Positions 35,449-44,564 of a stretch of DNA of 64,000 nucleotides are shown in pieces. The first letter of the stretch is position 1; the number at the start of each line of letters is the position of its first letter. The DNA lies in NCBI RefSeq assembly GCF_001969385.1, contig NZ_CP014803.1:1-64000 (forward strand), read 5' to 3'. The notes beneath the pieces were generated by a model. The model had not been told where the DNA came from and made no database searches. It saw only the letters and a program-made list of their open reading frames with translations. The stretch is from Salipiger profundus. Its GTDB lineage: Bacteria; Pseudomonadota; Alphaproteobacteria; Rhodobacterales; Rhodobacteraceae. A program made the translations under genes and the position numbers.

Positions 35449-37854
35449 TCAGACCTCACTTTTCTTAGCGATTGGCAAGGAAAATTCCAACCTAAAGCCA
35501 AAATCCTCGGTCTTTCGATATGCCCGCACTGTCCCATCGTAGGAACGCACTACCGACTCTAGTATCCACATTCCCAGGCCAGTGCCCGTACCTTTGCCGT
35601 CACGATCTTTTTTCGTTGTGACATTGAATTCGAAGATCTCACTCGGATCCTTGATGGAGTTGTGAATTCCCGGGCCATTATCTTCATAGACGATCCCGAC
35701 CTCTTTTTTGCTCTTGGTATAAATGAAGATCCGTATCTGCCGTTCCCCTCCACCCATGCCGTCGACAAAGGCTTCGAATGAATTCAGAATCAGATTATTA
35801 AAGATGCTGTCGATGTCTATTTCAAACGCTAAGATTTCGGCGGCAAACCCATCTTCAAAGTTGAGGTCTAATTCGATCTCTCTTGGCCGCAGGAAACCAT
35901 CCCAGACGACCTTCAGTTCCTCCAGGTGACTGCGCATGTCGACGTTGGATCTACGACGTCGTCCGGAGCGCACTGCCGACAGCGCGAAGTTAAACCACTG
36001 TGCTGCTTTTCGGTCGGAAGCCTCCATGTCACGAAGAATGGCGAATGGGTTCAGTGCTTCGTTTATTTTGGCAAAATCCTTCTCGTCAAGATGTCTTGCC
36101 AGCAATGCCGCGAGCTGCTGATTTCGCCCCGCCAGTGTGTTTAGCTGACCCATTTCGTGCGCAAAGGAGACCATCACGGTTCCGAGCGTGGCCAGTGACC
36201 TCAGGATGACTTGGTCTTCTGCTTGCTCTTTGAGCAGGTTCTCTTGGACCGTCACAGTTTGAGCGAGTTTGCGAACATCGTCTGAGGAGCTTTCAGGCTT
36301 TGCCTCGATCTCCCGAGCCAGTTTCAGCCCTTCTGAAAGCACCTGTTTGTCTGCGTTCTCGACCTTGAAAGTCTCTAGGAGGTTGTAGAGAACACGACTC
36401 CGATCCCTTTCAAGTTCATTAATGAACCGAAGAATGAGAGACTGGAATACGCGGAATTCTTCCGTTTCGATTATGCCTTCGCGGTTGGACTGATCGACAA
36501 GCACACTGTTTTCGATGCGCGAAATGTTCACAGTACCCGCAATGTTTTGCGGTGGGACTGGCCAGTTCAGACGTGTGGGCGCAGCTGGGTTCGCCGCCCT
36601 ACGCTGACCAAGCGACAGCCAGTCATAGGCGCCGCTGTTTGGCTCCCCGTAGGGCCTGACACCAAAGTTGTCTCGATAAATACGGATGCCGCCAAAGATA
36701 TCGAGCCATTCCCTTCGCCGCTGTGGTTGAAAGCTCCGATATGGATACTGCCTGTCTTCGGCCTTTGATGGCATCTGAAGCTTAAAGAACCGCAAAACAA
36801 CGTCGAACGGTCCGATGGACCGGGCACGACTGAAAAAGAGTTCAGATTCTCCAGGAAAGAGCTCTTCTAGAGACTTCACATAGCTTACCGTGCGATCGCT
36901 GAAAGACTCCCTAGTGAACGGCTCTTTCTTCATGTCTTTCCTCATGAAGAGAGCTTTCGGAAGCTCATCGTGGTTTAGCTCGTTACGGACAAGCGTAAAC
37001 TCTACCGTATCATTGCCCCTAACTTGCGCGGTTAGCTTATAATCAAAGTCTTCAAGTACGTCGGACGCTACGCCACTCGACTGGTTAGGATCGCGGTCGT
37101 CGTGCAAGTAAATGTTGAACGACCGTTGTTCATCCGGAGGCGCAAGTACACCTAAAGTACGTCGGAGCTTCTTGATCGTGTCACTCGACCAATCATCACG
37201 TACTTCCGAGATTGTAATGGACGTACCAGTGCCCTCTTTCGCGGCCTTTCTCGCATGTGGCTCAAGGCCCTGAACCGACGCGGCGGAAGTGAGGTCGTCC
37301 TTGAACCCACTAGTTCCCAATTCAATTGTAGCGGTCACCTCATCTAGGACTGCACCGTCTTTCTCGAATTTGTTCCAATCAACCATCCAGGTGAGTGTCT
37401 GGCTCTCACCGGCCTCGTTGACGATGCTTGAGTGTAGCTGACACTGTGCTCCGAGCCGATCGAGCGCAAACCTTCCGATCCCCTTCGCCCCGGTCCTGGT
37501 GCGTCCAAGTTTCGAGGAAGACTCAAGCTCCTTGTTGGCCGTTCCAATAACCATCCACGCATCGCGGATGGCGTCATCCCCCATCCCGGCGCCGTCGTCT
37601 ATTACTGAGATGGTAACCAGATGCTGGACCAGTTTTGCCTCAGGACTGTGTTCATCAGCAAGGCAAGGACGTAGTTTGGCGGTCTCCCCTACAAGGTCGA
37701 AATGATTTTCTGGACTTAAGCCCCAACTCTTCAGCCGACCAAACTCGTCCTTGGATATCTCTTCCGGCACTCCGCTGTAGGTCGGAGTAATTCTTACGAT
37801 GCAGAACGAAGCGTCGGCATCGTACGAGTTTTTGACCAGTTCGGTGATCGCGCC
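35449..37854 (-). pseudogene. paraMORC-like double-GHKL ATPase/kinase, 3' part (split by IS66)
   Basis: This part of the gene encodes about 800 residues from ITELVKNSYDADA, the N-box of an Hsp90/MORC-type ATPase. IDDGAGM (G1) and GAKGIGRFA (G2) follow, then an S5-like middle region, a coiled coil, and a complete histidine-kinase-type second half. That half shows FAHEMGQLNTLAG (H-box), NLILNSFEAFVD (N-box), DNGPGI (G1) and GTGLGMWI (G2). Two GHKL domains in one chain match the paraMORC proteins reported in restriction-type operons. The first 30 codons lie at 40331-40422 on the other side of the IS66 element. An internal ATG at 37770 could still give a protein lacking the first N-box. The gene is therefore disrupted but perhaps not fully silent. 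Confidence 0.83.
37847..37854. repeat. IS66 target duplication, left copy
   Basis: ATCGCGCC here is identical to 40331-40338 on the other side of the element, the usual 8-bp duplication of IS66. Confidence 0.95.
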
Positions 37855-37882
37855 GTAAGCGCTGTCACCGCGGCACGCCTGT

Positions 37883-39433
37883 TCAGCTTGACGGGTTCAA
37901 GTTCCATGGCAGGAGCTCGTCGATCCTGCTGGCGGGGTGACCGGCGGCGATGGCTTCGAGGGTCGCCTTGATGTAGGCGAAGGGCTCGACGCCGTTGATC
38001 TTCGCGGTGGCGGTCAGGGAGGCGATGCGGGCCCAGGTGCGGCCACCCTCGTCGTGGCCGGCGAAGAGAGCATTCTTCCGCGTGAGCGCAATCGGGCGGA
38101 TCAGGTTCTCGACGGCATTGGAGTCGATCTCGACGCGGCCGTCGTGAAGGAAGGTCTGCAGGCCGCGCCACTGGCGATGGATGTAGGTCAGCTTTTCGCC
38201 CAGGCGCGACTTGGCCGAGATACGCAGGCGCTGTGCCTGCAGCCAATCACCGAACTCGGCCACGAGGGGCACGCTGCGGGTCTGGCGGGCCGACAGGCGT
38301 TGGCCTGAGCCCATGCCGCGGATCTCGGCCTCGATGCGGTAGAGCTCGGCAATGCGGCGCAGCCCCTCGGCAGCGATCTCGGATCCATCCCGGTCGAAGA
38401 CTTCCTTCAGCTTGCGGCGAGCGTGTGCCCAGCAGTGGGCAACCGTGATCGGCGCGCCGCCCTTGCGGGACGTGCGTGTGAGGCGGTCGTAACCGGTGTA
38501 GCCGTCGAGCTGGAGGGTGCCGTCGAAGCCCTGGAGGATCTGCTCTGCATGCGCCCCGGCGCGGCTGGGATGGTAGGTGAACACGACACCGGGCGGGTCT
38601 TCTCCGCCCCATCCGCGGTCATCTCGGGCAAGCGCCCAGAAGTATCCCGTCTTGGTTCGCCCTCGGCCTGGATCCAGCACCGGGGCCGTGGTCTCGTCCA
38701 TGAACAGTTTGCCCGAGGACTTGAGATGCTCGGTTAGCCGATCGACCACGGGGCCAAGATGGAAGGCTGCAGTGCCGGCCCAGTCCGCCAGTGTGCTGCG
38801 GTCGACCTGGATGCCGGAGCGCGCCAGGATCTGGCTCTGCCTGTAAAATGGCAGGTGGTCCGCGAACTTCGAGACCAACACATGTGCAATGGCACCCTCA
38901 GTTGGAAGACCGCCTTCAATCAGCCAGGGCGCGGCAGGTGCCTGAGTGACGCCATCCGAACAGATGCGGCAGGCATACTTCGGCCGGATGTCGACCAGCA
39001 CGCGGAGCTGCGCAGGCACGATGTCCAGGCGCTCGGTGCGGTCCTCGCCGATCCGGTGCATCCGGCCGCAACCGCAGGGGCAATCGAAGCTGGCCGGCTC
39101 GAGGACCCGTTCGATACGCGGCAAGCCCGCGGGCAAATGGCCAAGGTTGCGCTGACGCGTCCGGCGCGGCGTCGTGGTAGACGGCGCGGCCTGCTCCTTG
39201 CGGGTCTCGACCTCGGCGACGGCTGTTTCCAGGTCTTCGAAGGCCAGTTGCCGGTCGTCCTCGCTCAGCTTCTCAGAGCGTTTGCCATGCACGACATGGT
39301 TCAGTTCAGCGACGAGATGCTCCAGCCGCCGGTTGGCGTCCTTCAGCGCGCCGTTCTCCTGCAACAGCGCCAGCACGGCGGTGCGCTGGCTCTCGGGGAT
39401 CGCGGACAGGTCGATGGGCGGTGCGCTGGACAT
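37883..39433 (-). CDS. tnpC: IS66-family transposase TnpC
   Basis: The 516-residue transposase has an N-terminal coiled coil (LLQENGALKDANRRLEHL) and a zinc-finger pattern (CPCGCGRMH, CRICSDGV). Its DDE core shows MDETTAPVLD, LQLDGYTGYDRL and the glutamate in SNAVENLIRPIALTRKNALF. A short C-terminal Tnp IS66 tail follows. Length is normal for the family and no damage is seen. It stops 29 bases inside the left IS end. Confidence 0.95.
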   Translation of the reverse strand: MSSAPPIDLSAIPESQRTAVLALLQENGALKDANRRLEHLVAELNHVVHGKRSEKLSEDDRQLAFEDLETAVAEVETRKEQAAPSTTTPRRTRQRNLGHLPAGLPRIERVLEPASFDCPCGCGRMHRIGEDRTERLDIVPAQLRVLVDIRPKYACRICSDGVTQAPAAPWLIEGGLPTEGAIAHVLVSKFADHLPFYRQSQILARSGIQVDRSTLADWAGTAAFHLGPVVDRLTEHLKSSGKLFMDETTAPVLDPGRGRTKTGYFWALARDDRGWGGEDPPGVVFTYHPSRAGAHAEQILQGFDGTLQLDGYTGYDRLTRTSRKGGAPITVAHCWAHARRKLKEVFDRDGSEIAAEGLRRIAELYRIEAEIRGMGSGQRLSARQTRSVPLVAEFGDWLQAQRLRISAKSRLGEKLTYIHRQWRGLQTFLHDGRVEIDSNAVENLIRPIALTRKNALFAGHDEGGRTWARIASLTATAKINGVEPFAYIKATLEAIAAGHPASRIDELLPWNLNPSS

Positions 39434-39487
39434 GGGCGGATGATACTGCGCCCGGGGTGCCGATGTCCGGCTATTCAGCGCGGTGAG

Positions 39488-39841
39488 TCACTCTGCCACA
39501 GCCGGACGGCGGACCTCCAGTGACCGCACCCGGCGCCAGTCCAGGCCGGCGAACATGGCCTCGAACTGTGCGCGGTTCAGGGTCATGGCCCCGTCACGGA
39601 TCGAAGGCCAGGTGAATGTGCTTTCCTCAAGCCGCTTGTAGGCCATGACCAAACCACTGCCGTCCCAGAACAGGATCTTCAACCGGTCGGCGCGCTTCGA
39701 GCGGAACACGAAGACCGTGCCAGTGAACGGGTCCTCGGCCAGCATCGACTGCACCAGCGCCGCGAGGCCATCATGGCCTTTGCGGAAGTCGACCGGCTTC
39801 GTCGCCACCAGGATCCGCACACCCTGCGAGGGCATCAACAT
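39488..39841 (-). CDS. tnpB: IS66 accessory protein TnpB
   Basis: The 117-residue IS66 Orf2 protein shows the family pattern VATKPVDFRKGHDGLAALVQ, FVFRSKRADRLKILFWDGSG and a C-terminal LDWRRV. Its exact task in IS66 movement is not known, but transposition needs it in tested members. It overlaps tnpA by seven bases and precedes tnpC by 54 bases. Confidence 0.94.
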   Translation of the reverse strand: MLMPSQGVRILVATKPVDFRKGHDGLAALVQSMLAEDPFTGTVFVFRSKRADRLKILFWDGSGLVMAYKRLEESTFTWPSIRDGAMTLNRAQFEAMFAGLDWRRVRSLEVRRPAVAE

Positions 39842-40245
39842 GGATGCGCCTCCAAGGCGTGGACGATCTCGGCGATCCGGGCGGCGGGCGCATCCTTCGC
39901 GAGTTCGATGATGACCGTACCCCGCACAATCCTGATCGGCGTCCCGGCGCTTGGCGGTTCAGCCTCAGAGGCCGCCGTGATCTCGTCGCAGACCACCAGA
40001 GGTGCGAAGACAGCTTCGTTGACCTCCACCGCGGGCAAGACGAGCTTGCCCTCCTTGGCCAGCCGCCGCCACGCCGTCAGCTGACTCGGCATGATCTCGT
40101 AACGCGCCGCGACACCCGACACCGTCGCCCCGGGCTCCAGCGTCTCGGCCACCGCCTGCGCCTTAACGTGATCCGGCCAACGCCTCTGGCCAGAAGCGAA
40201 GACTTCAACACCAAGCGCCGTGAGAAACGAACTCTTTGCGAACAT
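39835..40245 (-). CDS. tnpA: IS66 accessory protein TnpA
   Basis: From the ATG at 40245 (MFAKSSFLTALG) the product is about 136 residues. It has a helix-turn-helix (GATVSGVAARYEIMPSQLTAWRR), as in the TnpA accessory protein of IS66. An upstream ATG at 40281 would add 12 residues; I prefer the inner one, which keeps more leader inside the IS end. The protein probably binds the element ends. Confidence 0.88.
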   Translation of the reverse strand: MFAKSSFLTALGVEVFASGQRRWPDHVKAQAVAETLEPGATVSGVAARYEIMPSQLTAWRRLAKEGKLVLPAVEVNEAVFAPLVVCDEITAASEAEPPSAGTPIRIVRGTVIIELAKDAPAARIAEIVHALEAHPC

Positions 40246-40330
40246 TGCGAAACGCACTCCTTCTCTTTGGATGCGTATCAACTCGCAATGGCTGATCCCG
40301 TCGGCAATGTGGGGCGGCGACAGCGTTTAC

Positions 40331-40422
40331 ATCGCGCCCTCTGCCGTCGCAACATTCTCGCGACCGATCAAGCGAGCCGTTCGAGCAGAAACACGAAATG
40401 GAACTTCCTGAATGCTATTCAT
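40331..40422 (-). pseudogene. paraMORC-like gene, 5' fragment
   Basis: The frame from the ATG at 40422 reads MNSIQEVPFRVSARTARLIG and NVATAEGA, then meets the IS66 end. Deleting the element and one duplication copy gives a seamless reading: EGA followed by ITELVKNSYDADA at 37854. The ATG overlaps the stop of the AAA_14 gene (ATGA), so the promoter and first gene of the operon remain on this side. Confidence 0.92.
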
Positions 40423-41645
40423 AGCGCACTCCAAAGGCTGGAAAGCGGGGCCGCGAAACTTCTCTCTCCAAATGGCACGACCTTGTCGTGATCATAGAGC
40501 ACCATTCCTTGGACAAACTTGTCTCCGCATGCGTCCGCCAACTTACGCAGTCCAGAAAAATCCGCCGCTGATACCGTCGCAGAGGATTTCACCTCAATCC
40601 CGACGATCTGGCCCCGCCGGTTCTCCAGAACCAAGTCGACCTCATTCTTTTCCTTGTCTCGGTAGTGAGCGAACGTGCATCGCTGTTCACTCCAGGAAGC
40701 AATCTTGCGAAGTTCGCTGAAAACAAAGGTCTCAAGGATCGGGCCGAAAGCGGTTCGGTCTTTCTTGACCGAATCCGGCGACACTTCACGCATCGCCGCC
40801 AGCAATCCCGCATCCAAAAAGTGAAGTTTCGGCGATTTTGTCAAACGTTTCAGCCGGTTCGTGAACCAAGGCTGGAGGGTATGCACGAGGTAAAGACTTT
40901 CGAAGACACCAACATACTTTTGCGTCGTGACATGGTTGAGGCCAATGGCGCCGCCAATACCGGAGTAATTCACCAATTGACCGGAATGTTCTGCTAGAAC
41001 TGTCAGAAGCTTTGGCATGACAGAAAGCTGTTCGATTTGCGCCACGTCTCGTACATCTCGCTGGACAAGTGCATCGAGGTATTCGTGGTACCAGTCCTGT
41101 TTGCGCGACCATCTTCTCCGGCCAAGCGCCTCAGGGTAGCCGCCAGACAGAACGGTTTCGACTAAGCCATCCCCGACAACTATGTGGTCTACGGCTGGTT
41201 TTTTCCCTGCAAACGCCCTGTCGATAAAGTTCGATTTTACGCCTATGGTTTCGGCTTGGCTGAGAGGCAAGAGCCGTATGACCTCCATCCGTCCGGCGAG
41301 CGAGTCCGCAACCTTCGGAAGGGTCATAAGATTTGCGGAACCCGTCAACAGAAAGCGACCTGGTGTTTTGTCATCGTCGACCAGATTCTTGATTGCGAGC
41401 AGCAGGTCCGGCGCGCGTTGGACTTCGTCGATTACAGCACGATCCAGACCGCGCACAAAACCGACAGGGTCATCAACTGCCGATCTCAGAACGTTGGCAT
41501 CGTCTAAAGTTAGGAAGGGCGTCTTGTCTCCTGCGACGTCCATCGCAAGCGTCGTCTTGCCTGATTGGCGCGGTCCGGAGATAAGAACCACGCGCGTGTC
41601 TGAGAGTGCTTCCTCTACTCTCTCTTTGGCGAATCTCGGGTACAT
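40419..41645 (-). CDS. AAA_14/DUF4143 ATPase
   Basis: From the ATG at 41645 (MYPRFAKERVEEAL) the protein is 408 residues. It has an AAA_14 P-loop with Walker A GPRQSGKTTLA, a sensor strand FLLTGSANLMTLP and a Walker B-like DRAVIDEVQRAPDLL. The DUF4143 C-terminal domain includes a PD-(D/E)xK-like core (DKEKNEVDLVLENRRGQIVGIEVKSSA), possibly a nuclease. Many members are linked to toxin-antitoxin or defence loci, with no agreed function. It opens the operon and overlaps the paraMORC-like start by four bases. Four 22-bp repeats lie just upstream. Confidence 0.85.
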   Translation of the reverse strand: MYPRFAKERVEEALSDTRVVLISGPRQSGKTTLAMDVAGDKTPFLTLDDANVLRSAVDDPVGFVRGLDRAVIDEVQRAPDLLLAIKNLVDDDKTPGRFLLTGSANLMTLPKVADSLAGRMEVIRLLPLSQAETIGVKSNFIDRAFAGKKPAVDHIVVGDGLVETVLSGGYPEALGRRRWSRKQDWYHEYLDALVQRDVRDVAQIEQLSVMPKLLTVLAEHSGQLVNYSGIGGAIGLNHVTTQKYVGVFESLYLVHTLQPWFTNRLKRLTKSPKLHFLDAGLLAAMREVSPDSVKKDRTAFGPILETFVFSELRKIASWSEQRCTFAHYRDKEKNEVDLVLENRRGQIVGIEVKSSATVSAADFSGLRKLADACGDKFVQGMVLYDHDKVVPFGERSFAAPLSSLWSAL

Positions 41646-41664
41646 TTTCCGCTCATCTTTGGCT

Positions 41665-41752
41665 GACCAATTGAAAGTACGCACCCGACCGATTGAAAGT
41701 CAATGCCCGACCGATTGAAGCTCTCGGACCGACCGATCGAAAGCCAGCAATC
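41665..41752 (+). repeat. Four direct repeats with an exact 22-bp period
   Basis: GACC[A/G]AT[T/C]GAA starts at 41665, 41687, 41709 and 41731, with the remaining bases of each unit variable. They lie 20-107 bases before the AAA_14 start codon, in the promoter region. Two helical turns per repeat suggests a protein binding the same face. Confidence 0.85.
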
Positions 41753-41781
41753 TAGCCCTGCAGAGGCAGCAGAACACGCTT

Positions 41782-41810
41782 TGTCCGAAGAATAGGACAT
41801 ACTTCGGACA
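41782..41810. repeat. Inverted repeat TGTCCGAAG-11-CTTCGGACA
   Basis: Perfect nine-base arms begin directly after the scpB stop codon. No T-run follows, so it may be an operator or a bidirectional hairpin. It shares TGTCCGA with sites at 43.4 and 47.2 kb. Confidence 0.6.
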
Positions 41811-42410
41811 TCAAGGTTCCGGCATTTCCAGCTCCGGCAGATCCCGCAGGCTCTGCAGATCGAAGGTCACCAGGAAGGTCTCCGTGGTTACGAAGGTATG
41901 CGGCGCGCCGGGCCGCGGCGAGCGTGGCCCGCTGGCGATCAGGTCCTTGTAGCGCAGCCGGGCCAACAGGTCGCGGCTGACTTCCTTACCGAAGATGTCG
42001 GCCAGCCCCGCCCGGTCGATCGGCTGATGATAAGCGATGGCGCAGAGCACCCCCATCTCCATCTCGGAAAAAGCCAGGGACTGCTCGCCGAGATTGGCTG
42101 CCGTCTTGATCGCCTCGGCGAACTGGGTCCTGGTCCGGAACATCCACCCGCCGGCGACCTGCGCCAGCTCGTAAGGGCGTCCGGTCAACTCGGCCTGGAT
42201 GTCCTCGATCAGCATCTCCACCGAGGCCCCCTGCCCCACCACCCGCACCAGGTCTTCTCGGCCGACCGGCGAAGCACTGGTGAACAATACCGCCTCGATC
42301 CGTCCCATCCATTCGCGCCAACGCAGCTCCTGCGGCAGGTCATCGAGGTCCCGATCAAAGACAGCGCCGCCCCCCTCAGCAGGTTTCCGTTTCCGGGTCG
42401 CACTCGTCAT
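41811..42410 (-). CDS. scpB: ScpB-like segregation and condensation protein
   Basis: The 199-residue protein has the paired winged-helix pattern of ScpB: IEAVLFTSASPVGREDLVRV near residue 38, GWMFRTRTQFAEA near 88, FSEMEMGVLCAIAYHQPIDR near 113, then LLARLRYKDLIAS. ScpB normally works with SMC and ScpA in chromosome condensation. This plasmid copy has no ScpA or SMC partner here, so its partner may be chromosomal. Its start overlaps the DUF1403 gene by four bases. Confidence 0.85.
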   Translation of the reverse strand: MTSATRKRKPAEGGGAVFDRDLDDLPQELRWREWMGRIEAVLFTSASPVGREDLVRVVGQGASVEMLIEDIQAELTGRPYELAQVAGGWMFRTRTQFAEAIKTAANLGEQSLAFSEMEMGVLCAIAYHQPIDRAGLADIFGKEVSRDLLARLRYKDLIASGPRSPRPGAPHTFVTTETFLVTFDLQSLRDLPELEMPEP

Positions 42411-43360
42411 GATGCGATCCCATAGAGCCTGAACGTCGGGCGCCCGGTCAGTTCCCGCGCCACGCCCAACTCCACCAGCCGGTCGCAGAACCGCCGCGCG
42501 GCGCGGTCGGTCATGGGGATCGAGGTCCCCCGGATGCGCGGCGACAGCATCGACGCCGGCGCCACGGCATCCTCGGTCAGGAACAGATCGACGGCCGCGT
42601 CTGATCCCTTTGCCCTGAGTTTCGGGGCGACGGCACGAAGCGCCTCTGCGCGACGGACAAGATCCCGCGCCAGCCGGATCGTCTCTCGGATGCTCTCAAG
42701 AATCCGGGCCTGAACCGCCAGTTTGGCCCCCTGCCCGCCTGCGGCTAGATCACGCAGAATCCCCTTGGTGAGCTGCTGCGCCGTAACCGGCAGAACCGCC
42801 TTCCAATTCAGAGCCCGCGCCAGGACAATGTCCGAGAGCAGGCAGGCGACCCGTTCCGCCCGGTCGTCGGCCTTGAGCATGGCGCGTAGGACCTCCACTC
42901 CACCAGCAAGCGGCCCATGGGTGCGTGCCCGATCTTGTCCAATGTCCAACCAATCGGCCAAATCCTCCACGAGATGCGGACCGATCAGGTCTGCGATCTC
43001 CTTAGGCCCACGTAGCTGGAGCCGAACCGCCTCGCGCCAAAACGCCAGCAGATCACCGTCCGGCCCCCGCGCCTCGCCCGGCGGTGTCAGATGGTAGGCG
43101 TCGCGGATATCGGCTTCCCGCGCCAGCCGCCCTTCCAGTTTGGACGTCGCCGTCGCGGCACTGAGCGCCAACCGGTTCGCAAGCAGCTTTGCCGGCACAC
43201 CATGCCGCGGATCGGAGACCAGCTGATCGAGCACCGTCAGCGCAGCCCCCGACCGAAAGGCCACAGTTTCAAGGGTTTCCGCTCCCCCGGAGGTGACCCA
43301 ACCCGGCAGCTGCGGTAGGGTGTTCAGGTCGTCGGAGATGGTGGCGGGCTGATATGTCAT
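42407..43360 (-). CDS. DUF1403 protein
   Basis: The 317-residue protein starts MTYQPATISDDLNTLPQLPG and contains FRSGAALTVLDQL, RLALSAATATSKLEGR and LLAFWREAVRL. These pieces match DUF1403, a family of plasmid proteins often paired with scpB. The C-terminus (FCDRLVELGVARELTGRPTFRLYGI) looks like a winged helix. It is divergent from the tyrosine recombinase at 47.3 kb, whose original leader lies at 43.4 kb. A palindrome in that leader may be its operator. Confidence 0.83.
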   Translation of the reverse strand: MTYQPATISDDLNTLPQLPGWVTSGGAETLETVAFRSGAALTVLDQLVSDPRHGVPAKLLANRLALSAATATSKLEGRLAREADIRDAYHLTPPGEARGPDGDLLAFWREAVRLQLRGPKEIADLIGPHLVEDLADWLDIGQDRARTHGPLAGGVEVLRAMLKADDRAERVACLLSDIVLARALNWKAVLPVTAQQLTKGILRDLAAGGQGAKLAVQARILESIRETIRLARDLVRRAEALRAVAPKLRAKGSDAAVDLFLTEDAVAPASMLSPRIRGTSIPMTDRAARRFCDRLVELGVARELTGRPTFRLYGIAS

Positions 43361-43438
43361 GCCCCAAGACTATCCGACGGCGGCGCTTTTGCCTACCACA
43401 TAGTGTATAAACCGCCCCGCCTTGCCGATCTCCGATAC

Positions 43439-43463
43439 GTCCAATAATTTTGCATTATCGGAC
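43439..43463. promoter_or_regulatory. Operator-like palindrome in the DUF1403/recombinase gap
   Basis: GTCCAATAAT and ATTATCGGAC flank TTTGC; the arms differ at one base. It lies about 80-105 bases from the DUF1403 start and 24-48 bases from the original recombinase start codon. Confidence 0.55.
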
Positions 43464-43487
43464 ATAAAAATGATATGCCCAGAAACA

Positions 43488-43492
43488 TGGGT
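43488..43492. repeat. Target duplication of the tni element, left copy
   Basis: TGGGT here equals 47258-47262. A 5-bp duplication is the rule for Tn5053/Tn402-type elements. Confidence 0.9.
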
Positions 43493-43505
43493 TGTCGTTT
43501 TAGTT

Positions 43506-44564
43506 TCATGGGTGGATTCGGCCGAAATCGCCTCTCTCGTCGAGGAAATTTCCATTTAACCGGTGGACGGGCCTCTTGATCAATCTGTGGACTCGTTCCG
43601 CTCCAGCGTCAATCATGCGCTTTCCTTTGCCGTTCCGTAGATCCCGCCCATCCGTGAGCCACGGCAATGGGGCGGCACGCCGGAACAGGACGAGCGCGGC
43701 CTCCGGGAGGAACGCGCCGGGCACCAGATCTGCTCCAAAGAGGTCATGCAAGATCACCAGCGTCAGAGCCCGCCAGCGCACTGATAGGTGCTGAAGCGGC
43801 GCAGGCCGACCGACGGCCGCACGGGCCTCGTAGGGACAATTCCATCCAGGTTCATCGTACCAGAGCGCGAGGACGGGCCGGGCCGCCCCGTCGCGATCGA
43901 GCGGCGCCCATAAAGTGCGAATTGCATACTCGAGTCGATCGAGACGGCCTGGGTCCCCTCTGACGATTTCGCTGATCTGGCGTTGGAGCTCGAGAACTCC
44001 CGCAGCAAAATCCGCCTTCAAAGGGTCCTCTGTCTCCCCTCCCCTGCCGGTCAGGACGGCATCGCACTTACGACAGAATGGGCGCAGCAGGCCATTCAGC
44101 ATGCGAAAGGAAAGCCTCAGGCGGCCGAGACAGGCGGGGCAGCGGTCCAGGAGCATGGTCCGGTGCGCCGGGCAAACCACCCGTTCCGCCAGTCGCCAAT
44201 TCACCCGCAGATAGGCATCGCGATCGGCAACGACATCCGTATCGAAACAGGCAAGACAGACCGGCACAATCTCGATCAGCAACCAGCCCCGCGGCTGATC
44301 AGGATATCGGGAAGCCAGTGACCTGCGCCGAAGCCGTTCCGGATCGATCCTGCAGGCTTTCGCCCAAAGCCTGAGCAGCTCCATATCCGGCGCCACGTCG
44401 TCAACCTGCTGCGCGCCTGCGTCCCCACCCCCCTGCCCCGCCAGATACACCATCAGCTCAAGGGGCTCCGCCCCGTAGCGCGCGGCAACCCGCGCCACCC
44501 AGGACGAAAGCAGTTCGTCCCGGAACGGACGCGGCGCGACGGGAAACCGGACTTGAGCCGTCAT
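43506..44564 (-). CDS. tniQ: TniQ family protein
   Basis: From the ATG at 44564 (MTAQVRFPVAPRPFRDELLSS) the protein is 352 residues. It shows the TniQ opening (LLSSWVARVAARYG) and zinc-binding cysteines in VCLACF, VCPAHR, DRCPACLG and FCRKCDA. TniQ helps choose the target in Tn7- and Tn5053-like movement. The start overlaps tniB by four bases. The stop codon lies within the left terminal repeat, so the gene fills the element to its end. Confidence 0.9.
   Translation of the reverse strand: MTAQVRFPVAPRPFRDELLSSWVARVAARYGAEPLELMVYLAGQGGGDAGAQQVDDVAPDMELLRLWAKACRIDPERLRRRSLASRYPDQPRGWLLIEIVPVCLACFDTDVVADRDAYLRVNWRLAERVVCPAHRTMLLDRCPACLGRLRLSFRMLNGLLRPFCRKCDAVLTGRGGETEDPLKADFAAGVLELQRQISEIVRGDPGRLDRLEYAIRTLWAPLDRDGAARPVLALWYDEPGWNCPYEARAAVGRPAPLQHLSVRWRALTLVILHDLFGADLVPGAFLPEAALVLFRRAAPLPWLTDGRDLRNGKGKRMIDAGAERVHRLIKRPVHRLNGNFLDERGDFGRIHP

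Larger units (their letters stand above)
37855..40330 (-). mobile_element. IS66-family insertion sequence
   Basis: The 2476-bp element is bounded by GTAAGCGCTGTCACCGC on the left and, inverted, GTAAACGCTGTCGCCGC on the right. It is flanked by 8-bp duplications ATCGCGCC. It carries tnpA, tnpB and tnpC in the usual order, all reading leftward. It lies in codon 31 of the paraMORC-like gene, in the same orientation as that gene. Confidence 0.96.

Noticed and set aside
41665..41752. The 22-bp repeats as a CRISPR array
   Set aside because: Only about 12 bases of each unit are conserved, there are no unique spacers of typical length and no cas genes nearby.
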